Shown here one piece after another: positions 1 to 8,518 of a DNA stretch of 64,000 nt (position 1 is its first letter; every line of letters begins with the position of its first letter). The notes under the pieces are model-generated. The model searched no databases and was not told the DNA's origin. It saw only the letters and a program-made list of their open reading frames with translations. The DNA lies in the NCBI GenBank assembly GCA_902526595.1, contig CABZLO010000004.1, positions 1-64,000 of the forward strand, read 5' to 3'. A program made the position numbers and the translations under genes. Source of the stretch: an uncultured Pelagibacteraceae bacterium (GTDB lineage Bacteria > Pseudomonadota > Alphaproteobacteria > Pelagibacterales > Pelagibacteraceae).

Positions 1-1415
1 GTATCTGGATTTAGATGAAATCTAATATCAAACTTAATATCTTTTCTTGGGTTTTTTCTCAATATTTTATCATACCCAATAAACTTATTTTGCTCTGGAT
101 AAAACTCAACTTCTCTTTGGTGTATTGTACCAAATTTTTGTAAATATCCATCATGTGATCCTGTAATTTTCCAGTAATTTTTTTTTGAAACAATGTTCTT
201 TTTTGAAACTTTAAGTCCTTTCTCAATCAGAATATTTTCCTGAACTGTTTTGGAAGAGCATGAAGAAAAATCTTCTATGATTAAAGTGTTATGAAGTGCA
301 GTGCTCTTTGAGAGCTTGTTTAATTTACTCTTTTTATCTGAGAAATATCCAGAATTAGTTATTAATTTTTTTTGATTTGAAAATATTTCAAAAGATAAAG
401 CTCCATATTGGTAATCCTTAGAAAAGTTTTTGCTTGGACTGGACCCAACATCCATCGTTAAAACAATTTTTTTATTTTTTAAAATGACATACCCACCTAG
501 TTCACTTACATCATTTTTGAAAGTATAACCAAGTCTTTTCAAATACTGATCGAAATCATTATTATCTGAATGATAATTACCGTTAAAGAAAACATCGGCA
601 CCAATATTTTTCCAGATAAATGCATAACTTGATCCTAAATAAAATATTGTTTCGTCTATATATTCTGGAATAATATTTTGAGACTCTTTAAACCACTCCC
701 TTATGATGATGAAATATTTTAGATAAAAGACTAATTGTTTAATATTTCTTGATTTAGTAAATCCTTGATTATCAATGGAGGATTTGATTATATTTTTTAA
801 AATACCCAATCCACTTTCAACATAGTTTTTTTGGTTTTTGTAAGCCAATCCAGTTAAAATTATTGCAGAACATCCTATCAATTTATTTTCAAATTCATTT
901 GAGGATTTAATTTCATTTAATAAATGATTAGTCTGTTTTTGAATCATGTGATCAAACAATAAACGATAATCTTTATCACTATCTTGATAGGTTAGCTGGT
1001 GATTTGATAACCAAGAAATTATTCTTTTAGAAGTTATATCAAATCCCCAGCTATTTTTGTTGTATTTGCCATTTTCTTTTAACCAATTTTTGACAACTGA
1101 TTGAGTAGCTTCTTTAGATGACCTTAAATCGAGGCTAAAAAACCAGAAAAAATTATTTAATTTTCCATAATCTTTAGCATCTACTTTCTTTTGCCAAATA
1201 GTCTCAACTGCAAAATCCTCAATACGATATTTTTTATTTTGATATTTTATAATTGAAGAGAGAAGATGAGGACTTGGCTTATATTGAAAACTACAGTCAA
1301 AAGTTTTTGAAATTTTTTTTTCGTAAAAATTAGAATTTTGATAAATTTTTTTGAGTTTATTCTTTAAACTAAAATAAAATTGGCCTAAAAAACCAGAGAA
1401 ATTTGTATTAATCAT
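1..1415 (-). CDS. Heparinase II/III-like protein (partial, 3' end outside window)
   Basis: This frame is absent from the ORF track because it runs off the left edge, but I read it as continuous without stops from an ATG at 1415 to base 1 (about 471 codons). The N-terminal two thirds look alpha-helical and match the (alpha/alpha) toroid typical of heparinase II/III-like proteins. The visible C-terminal part is the family's beta-rich domain, with 'GGYVILKN', 'TNSGY', 'SKSTALHNT' and the diagnostic 'HDGY...FG..HQR' stretch. The family comprises polysaccharide lyases and many uncharacterised alphaproteobacterial members. There is no signal peptide at this start. It lies 4 nt downstream of rpe and so is probably co-transcribed with it. 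In many alphaproteobacteria the next gene is purH, which would lie outside the window. The family call is fairly secure; the substrate and lyase activity are unknown. Confidence 0.82.
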   Translation of the reverse strand, partial: MINTNFSGFLGQFYFSLKNKLKKIYQNSNFYEKKISKTFDCSFQYKPSPHLLSSIIKYQNKKYRIEDFAVETIWQKKVDAKDYGKLNNFFWFFSLDLRSSKEATQSVVKNWLKENGKYNKNSWGFDITSKRIISWLSNHQLTYQDSDKDYRLLFDHMIQKQTNHLLNEIKSSNEFENKLIGCSAIILTGLAYKNQKNYVESGLGILKNIIKSSIDNQGFTKSRNIKQLVFYLKYFIIIREWFKESQNIIPEYIDETIFYLGSSYAFIWKNIGADVFFNGNYHSDNNDFDQYLKRLGYTFKNDVSELGGYVILKNKKIVLTMDVGSSPSKNFSKDYQYGALSFEIFSNQKKLITNSGYFSDKKSKLNKLSKSTALHNTLIIEDFSSCSSKTVQENILIEKGLKVSKKNIVSKKNYWKITGSHDGYLQKFGTIHQREVEFYPEQNKFIGYDKILRKNPRKDIKFDIRFHLNPD

Positions 1416-1419
1416 TAAC

Positions 1420-2079
1420 TTATTTTAATTTTAATAAATCAATATTCTTTTTTATATCTCCATCATTACTTTTGAATACAGTTGTGCCTGAAACAAGAAT
1501 ATTTGCTCCAGCATCAATAGCAATTTTACAATTTTCAAAATTTATTCCACCATCTATCTCAATATCAAAGTTTAACTTTTTTTCTTGTTGAATTTTTTTA
1601 AGTTCTTTAATTTTATCTAGGACTTCAGGCATAAATTTCTGACCACCAAACCCTGGATTTACACTCATGATTAAAACTAAATCTATTTGGTCAAGAAATT
1701 CAGTAATTAATTCGATTTTTGAATCTGGATTAAGAGAAACCCCAACTTCTTTTTTTAAATCTTTAATCGTTTTAATTGATTCTCTCAAGTTACGAGTGGC
1801 TTCTGGGTGAATTGTGATGATATCTGCTCCTGCATCTGCATATGCTTTTATATATTCATGCACTGGCGAAATCATTAAGTGTACATCAAACTTTAAAGAG
1901 CAGTGCTTTCTAAGTGCCTTAATAACTGGGGGACCAATAGTTAAATTTGGAACAAAGTGCCCATCCATGACATCTACATGTATCATGTCTGCTCCACCTT
2001 CCTCTAATCTTTTAATTTCAGTGCCTAATTGACTAAAATCAGCAGACAAAATTGATGGTGAAATTTGTATATTTTTCAT
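1420..2079 (-). CDS. rpe: Ribulose-phosphate 3-epimerase
   Basis: Interconverts D-ribulose 5-phosphate and D-xylulose 5-phosphate in the cytosolic pentose phosphate pathway. The 219-aa length is normal for this TIM-barrel family. Visible signatures are 'HVDVMDGHFVPN' near residues 34-45 (metal-binding His and catalytic Asp), 'DVHLMI' near 65-70, 'SVNPGFGGQKF' near 139-149 and 'IDGGI' near 175, which together hold the metal ligands and the phosphate site. The gene starts 28 nt after the end of the upstream membrane-protein gene and is followed after 4 nt by the heparinase-like gene, so the three minus-strand genes probably form one transcript. Confidence 0.97.
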   Translation of the reverse strand: MKNIQISPSILSADFSQLGTEIKRLEEGGADMIHVDVMDGHFVPNLTIGPPVIKALRKHCSLKFDVHLMISPVHEYIKAYADAGADIITIHPEATRNLRESIKTIKDLKKEVGVSLNPDSKIELITEFLDQIDLVLIMSVNPGFGGQKFMPEVLDKIKELKKIQQEKKLNFDIEIDGGINFENCKIAIDAGANILVSGTTVFKSNDGDIKKNIDLLKLK

Positions 2080-2107
2080 TGATTACTAGATTTACTAGTA
2101 TCAATTT

Positions 2108-2464
2108 TTAAAATTTAATTGAATTAAAAAATTGATAAATTTGTCTTGATATTTCACTTTCGAGAGGAAATGACAGCATACCCATAACAGAATAGCCCAG
2201 GATCCAAGGCATTAAATAAAATCTAATCATATAAAAAAACCAAGCCACATATAATGGTACAAGAGGACCTATAATAAATGATGGGGTAATGGGTTTAAAT
2301 AGTCTGATTAAAGGATTTGTATATTTAACAAATACTCTCATAAAAAAAAATTGAGAATCCTCTCTTTGAAAGATATTCATCGCAACTCGACCGATTAATG
2401 TCCACATGATTATGCCAAAGAAATAATCAATAAAATATATAAACGGATGAAAGTTTGCTGACAT
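2108..2464 (-). CDS. Small integral membrane protein, possibly YggT-like
   Basis: The 118-aa product has two or three hydrophobic segments (about residues 8-28, 60-82 and 85-100). Between them is a basic/proline stretch 'YTNPLIRLFKPITPS' that recalls the 'DPLL..IRR..P' loop of YggT-family proteins, followed by 'LVPLYVAWFFYMIRFYLMP'. YggT proteins are inner-membrane proteins of unclear role. The similarity is by eye only and weaker than for the clear YggT gene at 12351-12641. It stands between a transcription terminator and rpe, so it probably heads the rpe transcript. A YggT-related membrane protein is the best guess; an unrelated lineage-specific membrane protein is the alternative. Confidence 0.6.
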   Translation of the reverse strand: MSANFHPFIYFIDYFFGIIMWTLIGRVAMNIFQREDSQFFFMRVFVKYTNPLIRLFKPITPSFIIGPLVPLYVAWFFYMIRFYLMPWILGYSVMGMLSFPLESEISRQIYQFFNSIKF

Positions 2465-2489
2465 TTAAGATTTATATTTGAAAAAGAAT

Positions 2490-2521
2490 GGAAATAAAAG
2501 GGGCGAAATTAATCGCCCCTT
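2490..2521 (-). terminator. Intrinsic terminator after the symporter gene
   Basis: A perfect 9-bp inverted repeat (AAGGGGCGA / TCGCCCCTT, 2498-2506 with 2513-2521) encloses a 6-nt AATTAA loop. Read on the minus strand it is followed by TTTTATTTC. It begins 12 nt beyond the symporter stop codon. It is one of the few GC-rich hairpins in the window and should end the DUF4212-symporter transcript. Confidence 0.8.
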
Positions 2522-2532
2522 ATAAAGTTTAT

Positions 2533-4344
2533 TTACTGTTTTCCAAGAATTGTTTTACCACTTGGTACACGTACTTCATCAACCATCTTTTGAGTTGCTT
2601 TGTCTGGCTCTTGAGTCATTAAACTCACTACCACCATTGCAACCAAACTAACAGCTGATCCGAAGATACCAAATGTTAATTGAGTAATTCCTAGGAATCC
2701 ACTTCCACCAGTTCGTACCCAAACTAAGTACCAAGTACCAGCAGCTAGACCTCCTAACATACCAGCAATAGCACCTTGTCTGTTAGCTCTCTTCCACCAT
2801 ACACCAAGTACAAGTGGGAAGAACAATCCAGACATCGCAAAGTCAAATGCCCAGATGACCGAACCTAAGATACCTTGGATCTCCATTGCCGCAATCGTCG
2901 CTCCAGCAAAACCAATTACTACAAGTAATACCCTTGCAACAACTAGTCGTTTTGCAGTTTCCGCTTTTGGATCAATGATCTTATAATAAACATCATGTGA
3001 TATAGCGTTTGCAATTGCTAGAATCAAACCATCGGCTGTTGACATGGCAGCTGCCATACCTCCAGCGGCAACTAGACCTGAGATTACGTAAGGTAATCCA
3101 GCTATCTCTGGTGTTGCTAATACAACGGCTTTACCACCCATGAAGAACTCGTTTAACTCAACAGTTCCATTTCCATTAAAGTCGCTGATAAACATTAGGT
3201 TTGCAGTATTCCAGTTTTGATACCAATCTATCGCTTGAACCTCTGCTATTGATTTACCGATAATACCCGTAGATAAATTCGGATCTAACAAAGATAATTT
3301 AGATAGTGTAGCTAACATTGGAGCAGAAGAATAAAGTAGGAAGATAAAGAATAGTGACCAACCTACTGATTTTCTAGCTGCCTTTACACTTGGAGTAGTA
3401 AAGTATCTCATCATCACGTGAGGTAATGATGCTGTTCCCATCATCATTGCCAATGCTAATGAAATAAATGCCCAAGGTGTTGCGTTAACTGCAGAGTGAG
3501 CTTTAGTTATTCCTGCTAAGCCTTTAGGTACCGTTGCTAGATCAGCGGCTGAGTTTTTAACAAACCCAAATTGTGCTTCTAACTCACCAATTCTAGCCAC
3601 TTCATCAGCTAACATAAAGTGAGGGAAGAAACCCGCACCTATTTTGTTACTGATCCAGAATACTGGAAGTAAGTAAGCTATAATTAGTACGATATATTGT
3701 GCAACCTGTGTCCAAGTTACCCCTCTCATACCACCTAACATCGAACATAATAAAATACTTATTAGTCCAATATAGACTGCGTATTGGAATGGGATATCAA
3801 GTGCAACAGATGCAATAGTACCTGTAGCGTTAATTTGCGCTGTTACATAAGTAAATGAAGCAACGGTTAAAACCACTACTGCACTAAACCTTGCTAAATT
3901 ACCACCGTATCTTGTACCTATAAAATCTGGAACTGTATAACAGCCAAATTTTCTTAAGTATGGTGCTAATAAAGATGCAACTAACACGTAACCACCAGTC
4001 CAACCTACAAGTAGAGCCATATAGCCGTAACCTTTAAAGTAAATACCTCCAGCCATTGCAACGAATGAAGCACCAGACATCCAGTCTGCTGCTGTGGCCA
4101 TTCCGTTGAATACTGTTGGCACTTGCCTTCCAGCTACGTAATACGCATCTGCTTGGGCTGTTCGTGACAGGTAGCCGATCAATGCATAGATGAACACGGT
4201 AAATGCCACAAAAGCAATACCGATTGCTTTAGCAGTCATACCCATCTGTTCTGCAATTGCCATAATAATTATGAAACCTATAAACCCTCCGGTATAGATT
4301 CCATAAATCTTAGGCAAGTTGTCTATAAAATTACCCTGTTTCAT
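2533..4344 (-). CDS. Sodium:solute symporter (ActP-like large subunit, pairs with DUF4212)
   Basis: A 603-aa inner-membrane protein with about 13 hydrophobic segments, of the SSS family subtype that is always encoded with a small DUF4212 partner. It imports a small solute with Na+. Acetate or another short organic acid is the likeliest substrate, because the partner gene is immediately upstream (overlapping by 1 nt) and acetyl-CoA synthetase lies about 1 kb away. Family features are 'YYVAGRQVPTVFNGMATAADWMSGASF' around residues 68-94 and 'GGMAAAMSTADGLILAIANAISHD' in the second half. An unusual point is 'DFNGNGTVELNE' at residues 388-399, which matches an EF-hand calcium loop in spacing (DxNxNGxVxxxE). 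It sits in a hydrophilic loop between membrane segments. Expression ends at the hairpin at 2498-2521. Confidence 0.9.
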   Translation of the reverse strand: MKQGNFIDNLPKIYGIYTGGFIGFIIIMAIAEQMGMTAKAIGIAFVAFTVFIYALIGYLSRTAQADAYYVAGRQVPTVFNGMATAADWMSGASFVAMAGGIYFKGYGYMALLVGWTGGYVLVASLLAPYLRKFGCYTVPDFIGTRYGGNLARFSAVVVLTVASFTYVTAQINATGTIASVALDIPFQYAVYIGLISILLCSMLGGMRGVTWTQVAQYIVLIIAYLLPVFWISNKIGAGFFPHFMLADEVARIGELEAQFGFVKNSAADLATVPKGLAGITKAHSAVNATPWAFISLALAMMMGTASLPHVMMRYFTTPSVKAARKSVGWSLFFIFLLYSSAPMLATLSKLSLLDPNLSTGIIGKSIAEVQAIDWYQNWNTANLMFISDFNGNGTVELNEFFMGGKAVVLATPEIAGLPYVISGLVAAGGMAAAMSTADGLILAIANAISHDVYYKIIDPKAETAKRLVVARVLLVVIGFAGATIAAMEIQGILGSVIWAFDFAMSGLFFPLVLGVWWKRANRQGAIAGMLGGLAAGTWYLVWVRTGGSGFLGITQLTFGIFGSAVSLVAMVVVSLMTQEPDKATQKMVDEVRVPSGKTILGKQ

Positions 4345-4604
4345 TATTCATCCTCTCTTTCGCTGAAGCCAAATTCCTCATCGATTTTTTCTTGTCTATT
4401 CGCAAACCAGAAAATTAGAATTACGAATGCGCCAAGAGATCCCTGACATGTAAACCAATATGTCCATGGATAACCGAAAGGTCCTGTGACCTCGTTCATT
4501 TCAGCTCCAAAAAGGAAGATGCCAATTGAGAATACAAACCAGATTGCTAAAGTAATCATCAGCAAACCTCTGGATTTCTCCCAATGTTTTTCTTGATTTG
4601 ACAT
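4344..4604 (-). CDS. DUF4212 small subunit of sodium/solute symporter
   Basis: This 86-aa protein has two membrane segments (about residues 14-34 and 48-66) and an acidic C-terminus. It matches the small partner found next to one subtype of SSS transporters: 'WEKSRGLLMITLAIWFVFSIG', then 'FGYPWTYWFTCQGSLGAFVILIFWFANR'. Its stop codon overlaps the symporter start by one base (TAATG-type coupling), implying translational coupling and a stable complex. A good Shine-Dalgarno (GAGAGG) lies a few bases before the ATG, which is unusual in this window and suggests high expression. The role of the small subunit is not established in general. Confidence 0.9.
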   Translation of the reverse strand: MSNQEKHWEKSRGLLMITLAIWFVFSIGIFLFGAEMNEVTGPFGYPWTYWFTCQGSLGAFVILIFWFANRQEKIDEEFGFSEREDE

Positions 4605-4690
4605 TTTTACCTCTCTATTTAGTTATAACTGGCAAAACCATAACCATTATAAGGCTTTTGAAAAGACCTAAATTTAACCATAATAGGTAC

Positions 4691-4718
4691 TTATTTACTG
4701 ACTTTTTTAAGGTATAAA
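4691..4718 (+). promoter_or_regulatory. Candidate promoter for the 4739 gene
   Basis: TATAAA at 4713-4718, with a TTATTT at 4691-4696 sixteen bases upstream, resembles a sigma-70 promoter in the 134-nt divergent spacer. The first in-frame ATG of the ORF (4718) overlaps this -10 box, so if the promoter is real, translation must start at the next ATG (4739). This is a motif reading only. Confidence 0.35.
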
Positions 4719-4738
4719 TGCCACACACGGGGCAAATT

Positions 4739-5362
4739 ATGTCAAAATACAAGCTAACTTGGAAAGATTTAACAACAACGGATTTTAAAACATATCTGTT
4801 TGCAATGTTTAAAGCATTCATTCCTAAAAAAAAAATTAAGGATTTAAATGAACTTGAAGTTTTTATTCAAACTAAATCTGCATGGGTTACGCAAGTAACT
4901 TTATATAATTATTTAAAAACTCGAATGGGAACAAGATATGTCCTCCATTTTGATAATGATGAATTCATGGGATCTGTCAATCTTGCTAAATGGAACATTT
5001 ATTCTGTAGCACTTCAAGATTTATCTTTTTTTACTTTCTCTTATTTGAGGGTAAATTTTAATTTTCATGAAACCGATAAGGCAAAAGAAATTTTTAATAA
5101 AATATTAGACGATGAAATTTCCAATAAAATGCCACTAAATATTGTTGACCAAGCTAGAATAGATTTTGACAACAGGTTTCAGAATATTAATTGGGATAAC
5201 TATTATACAGATTTACCATTTAATCCAAGCGCACTCTCGTTATATAAATGGGCACCAATTGCTGAAGAGTTAAAAATCTTAGATCGTAAAATTGTCTTAA
5301 ATTCTATGATATTAAAATGGGATGTTATCAAACAAGAATTTCAAAACTTAATTCAGTTTTAA
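4739..5362 (+). CDS. Conserved hypothetical protein next to acs
   Basis: A 207-aa cytosolic protein without signal peptide or membrane segment. I do not recognise a named family. The first 40 residues, '[20 protein letters not shown]', lead into a basic stretch 'FIPKKKIKD'. The rest is mixed alpha/beta with many aromatic residues, including '[23 protein letters not shown]' and '[19 protein letters not shown]'. I chose the second ATG (4739) because the track start (4718) lies inside a TATAAA box and has no ribosome site, whereas GGGG lies 5-9 nt before 4739. Its stop codon shares a TTAA with the stop of the convergent acs gene. It is divergent from the symporter pair, so a link to acetate or organic-acid use is possible but not shown. 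Confidence 0.65.
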   Translation: MSKYKLTWKDLTTTDFKTYLFAMFKAFIPKKKIKDLNELEVFIQTKSAWVTQVTLYNYLKTRMGTRYVLHFDNDEFMGSVNLAKWNIYSVALQDLSFFTFSYLRVNFNFHETDKAKEIFNKILDDEISNKMPLNIVDQARIDFDNRFQNINWDNYYTDLPFNPSALSLYKWAPIAEELKILDRKIVLNSMILKWDVIKQEFQNLIQF

Positions 5363-7443
5363 ATATTTTTTCTATTATCAACTAAACTATCAACAACGCT
5401 TGGATCAGCTAAAGTAGTGGTATCTCCTAGTTGTCCATGTTCATTTGCAGCTATCTTTCTAAGAATTCTTCTCATTATCTTCCCTGATCTTGTTTTTGGA
5501 AGACCAGGGGTAAAATGTATTAAGTCTGGAGTTGCAAGTGGTCCAATCTGCTTTCTAACCCAAAGTTTTAAATCTCTCTCAAGATCTCCAGTCTCTGTTT
5601 CACCTGCATTCAAAGTGACATAACAATATAGACCGTTTCCTTTAATATCATGTGGGTAACCAACTACTGCTGCTTCAGCAACTTTTGGATGAGCAACAAA
5701 CGCACTTTCAATTTCAGCTGTACCCAAATTATGTCCTGATACAATGATTACATCATCAACTCTTCCTGTGATCCAATAGTATCCATCTTTATCTCTTCTG
5801 CAGCCATCACCAGTAAAATATTTTCCGTTAAATTGAGAAAAGTATGTGTCAATAAATCTTTGATGGTCTCCATAAACAGTTCTCATTTGACCTGGCCATG
5901 ATTGAGCAATACAAAGTCTTCCTTCTCCAGCACCTTTTATCTCTTTTCCGTTTTTATCGACAATAACAGGCTTAATTCCATAGAAGGGTTTTGTAGCTGA
6001 ACCAGGTTTTAACGGGATGGCTCCTGTTTGAGGAGATATCAATATTCCCCCCGTCTCAGTTTGCCACCAAGTATCTACAATTGGGCTTTTAGAATTACCA
6101 ACCGTTTTGTAATACCACATCCAAGCCTCAGGATTAATTGGTTCACCAACAGTCCCAAGTAATTTCAAAGATTTTCTAGACGTTTTTTTGACCGGTTTAT
6201 CACCCTCGCGCATTAAAGCTCTAATTGCTGTGGGAGCAGTGTAGAAAATATTAACTTTATATTTATCAACGATCTGCCACCATCTTGAAGTGTCGGGATA
6301 ATTAGGAATTCCCTCAAACATTATTGTTGTAGCACCATTAGCAAGGGGTCCATAAATAATATAACTATGACCCGTTACCCAACCAATATCAGCAGTACAC
6401 CAATAGATATCTTTTGGTTTATAGTTAAAAATATATTGATGGGTCATTGATGCATAAACCATATACCCACCAGTTGTATGAAGAACTCCTTTTGGTTTAC
6501 CAGTTGAACCTGATGTATATAAAATAAATAAAGGATCCTCAGCATTCATTTCTTCAGGCTCACAATGACTTGGAACATCTTTTATTAGATCATGATACCA
6601 AACATCTCTTTCTTCATTCCAATTGATATAATTTCCAGTTCGTTTAACAACAATACATTTTTTTATATTTGGACAACTCGTTAGCGCCTCATCAGTTGTA
6701 TATTTTAATGGAATAGTTTTTCCACCTCTAACACCTTCGTCAGCTGTAATTATATATTCAGACTCACAATCATTAACTCTACCTGAAATTGATTCTGCAG
6801 AAAAACCTCCAAATATTATAGAATGTACTGCTCCAATTCTAACACATGCTAACATTAAAATTGCAAGCTCTGGGATCATGGTTAAATAAATTGTAACTCG
6901 ATCTCCTTTTTTAATTCCAAGTTTTTTTAAACCATTTGCTGCCTTTGAAACTTTTTGGTGTAATTGTTTATAGGTCATTTTTTGACTATCTTTTGGATCA
7001 TCGCCAACCCAAATAATTGCAGTTTTATCTTTTTTATCTTTTAAATGTCTATCAATACAGTTAGCTGAAGCATTTAAAGTTCCATCATGATACCATTTAA
7101 TTTTTACTTCTTTAGTACTGTACTTAACGTCTTTGATTTTTTTATAAGGTTTTATCCAAGTAATTCTTTTTCCCTCTTTCCTCCAAAAATCGTCATTACT
7201 TTTTATAGATTGAGAGTATTTTTGTTGGTATTTACTTTTATTTGCCAAACTTGCTTTTACCCATTCTGGTTTAGTTTTTATGACTATTTCAGGTGGTGCA
7301 GAATCATTCTCTTTTTTGGTTTTCTTTTTACTTTTCTTTCTTTTTTTAATTTTTTTTGTAACCTTTTTTACTTTAGTTTTTTTCTTAACTTTTTTAGACG
7401 ATTTTTTTTTTACTTTAAATTTTTTTTTCTTTTTTTTGGGCAT
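5359..7443 (-). CDS. acsA: Acetyl-CoA synthetase with lysine-rich N-terminal tail
   Basis: Activates acetate to acetyl-CoA through acetyl-AMP. The catalytic region is standard: phosphate-binding '[18 protein letters not shown]', 'WWQTETGG', '[24 protein letters not shown]' and the C-terminal 'TRSGKIMRR', whose Lys is the acetylation-sensitive catalytic lysine in this family. The protein has 694 aa against about 650 for typical Acs. The excess is an N-terminal tail in which 29 of the first 44 residues are Lys, before the usual start region ('[16 protein letters not shown]'). No internal Met lies between the tail and the conserved domain, so the tail is part of the gene unless a rare start codon is used. 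It lies 15 nt after the EVE gene in the same direction. The plus-strand Phe-rich ORFs over the tail are shadows. Confidence 0.96.
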   Translation of the reverse strand: MPKKKKKKFKVKKKSSKKVKKKTKVKKVTKKIKKRKKSKKKTKKENDSAPPEIVIKTKPEWVKASLANKSKYQQKYSQSIKSNDDFWRKEGKRITWIKPYKKIKDVKYSTKEVKIKWYHDGTLNASANCIDRHLKDKKDKTAIIWVGDDPKDSQKMTYKQLHQKVSKAANGLKKLGIKKGDRVTIYLTMIPELAILMLACVRIGAVHSIIFGGFSAESISGRVNDCESEYIITADEGVRGGKTIPLKYTTDEALTSCPNIKKCIVVKRTGNYINWNEERDVWYHDLIKDVPSHCEPEEMNAEDPLFILYTSGSTGKPKGVLHTTGGYMVYASMTHQYIFNYKPKDIYWCTADIGWVTGHSYIIYGPLANGATTIMFEGIPNYPDTSRWWQIVDKYKVNIFYTAPTAIRALMREGDKPVKKTSRKSLKLLGTVGEPINPEAWMWYYKTVGNSKSPIVDTWWQTETGGILISPQTGAIPLKPGSATKPFYGIKPVIVDKNGKEIKGAGEGRLCIAQSWPGQMRTVYGDHQRFIDTYFSQFNGKYFTGDGCRRDKDGYYWITGRVDDVIIVSGHNLGTAEIESAFVAHPKVAEAAVVGYPHDIKGNGLYCYVTLNAGETETGDLERDLKLWVRKQIGPLATPDLIHFTPGLPKTRSGKIMRRILRKIAANEHGQLGDTTTLADPSVVDSLVDNRKNI

Positions 7444-7458
7444 GCGAAAATTTTTTTC

Positions 7459-7872
7459 TTAAATTCTACTCATGTTATTTATGATTTTCCAGCTTTTATA
7501 ATCGATTGGCATCACAGATAATCTGCTCTGTTTAATTAACGCTAAATTGCCCAATTCCTTGCGTTTTTTTATACCTTCCAAGGTAACCGGTTTTTCTAAT
7601 TTCTTTTTAAACGTAACAGTTACAGCTACAAAGCGCCCACTTTTGTCAGTTTTGTCAATGTAGTGTTCTTTGATGACCTCTACAATACCCACAATTTCTT
7701 TACCGATATTCGAATGATAAAAAAAACAAAGATCACCCTTTTTCATAGTCTTTAAATTTTTTGCAGCCTGATAATTTCTTACACCATCCCATGGAGCACC
7801 TTTAGCACCTGATTTTATTTGTTGATCAATAGACCATACATCTGGTTCAGATTTTAATAACCAATATTTCAC
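7459..7872 (-). CDS. EVE domain-containing protein
   Basis: A 137-aa protein consisting of a single EVE domain (PUA-like fold), opening with the family motif 'YWLLKSEPDVWSID'. It continues with 'WDGVRNYQAAKNLKTMKKGDLCFFYHS' and 'GIVEV'. EVE proteins are thought to recognise modified bases in DNA or RNA; the exact role in bacteria is not settled. It is 15 nt upstream of acs on the same strand, so the two may share a transcript. The spacer of about 100 nt to the divergent oxygenase gene would hold the promoter. Confidence 0.92.
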   Translation of the reverse strand: MKYWLLKSEPDVWSIDQQIKSGAKGAPWDGVRNYQAAKNLKTMKKGDLCFFYHSNIGKEIVGIVEVIKEHYIDKTDKSGRFVAVTVTFKKKLEKPVTLEGIKKRKELGNLALIKQSRLSVMPIDYKSWKIINNMSRI

Positions 7873-7970
7873 TTAACCATTTTCTATTATTTCATTGAAT
7901 TTTTCAATATTTTTAGAATTATTTTGATTAACTGATTGTAAGAAAAAATAAAATTGATAATTTTAACATT

Positions 7971-8513
7971 ATGAGAGCTGCTAATTACTCATCAATGAAT
8001 ATATTTAATAAAGATCAAATTAAGGAGATTAATAAAGTTATCACTTCAAATTTTGTAGAGGGTAAAGATGATTTTGCAGTTGACTCAAAGAAAACTTCAA
8101 ATGTGAAATTTGTAAATCTAGGAGGCATTCAAAGGTATATTTACCCGTTTATTGATTTTTGCTTAACTGCAAATAACAATTATTTTGGATTTGATTTACA
8201 TCCACTTACATCATTAAAAAAATTAAATTATAATTCTTATGAAGTAGGCACTGAATATAGTTGGCATATTGATGCTGTTCCTGGAGATCCTATTAGAGAT
8301 ATTAAATTAACAGCTTTATTAAATTTATCAGAAGATAACTATGATGGTGGAGAGCTAGTTTTATTTAGGGCATCAGAAATTATTTGTAAAGAGTTTAATA
8401 CACCAGGAAGTGCAATTATTTTTCCTTCATTTATTAATCATAAAGTTAATAAAATAGTTTCAGGTAATAGGCATACTTTAGCTATTTGGCTTTCTGGACC
8501 TAAGTTTAGATAA
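7971..8513 (+). CDS. 2OG-Fe(II) oxygenase (PKHD-type prolyl-hydroxylase-like)
   Basis: A 180-aa non-haem iron dioxygenase. The double-stranded beta-helix core shows the iron ligands H99 and D101 ('YSWHIDA') and H157 ('FPSFINHKV'), with R167 ('GNRHTLAIWLSGP') placed to bind 2-oxoglutarate. 'YDGGELVLF' is typical of the PKHD/PiuC-like group, but the protein is shorter than PiuC (about 225 aa). The substrate cannot be inferred from context. An alternative in-frame start exists at 'MNIFNKDQ' 8 codons downstream. It is convergent with tsaD, with only 5 nt between stop codons. Confidence 0.88.
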   Translation: MRAANYSSMNIFNKDQIKEINKVITSNFVEGKDDFAVDSKKTSNVKFVNLGGIQRYIYPFIDFCLTANNNYFGFDLHPLTSLKKLNYNSYEVGTEYSWHIDAVPGDPIRDIKLTALLNLSEDNYDGGELVLFRASEIICKEFNTPGSAIIFPSFINHKVNKIVSGNRHTLAIWLSGPKFR

Positions 8514-8518
8514 ATTAT

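Noticed and set aside
4615-4821. Minus-strand ORF of 68 aa before DUF4212
   Set aside because: It covers the divergent promoter region and the start of the plus-strand gene, and has no recognisable features.
7087-7521. Plus-strand Phe-rich ORFs (7087-7521 and 7280-7462)
   Set aside because: They are the antisense of the lysine-rich acs tail; the composition (poly-F) is simply the complement of poly-K codons.
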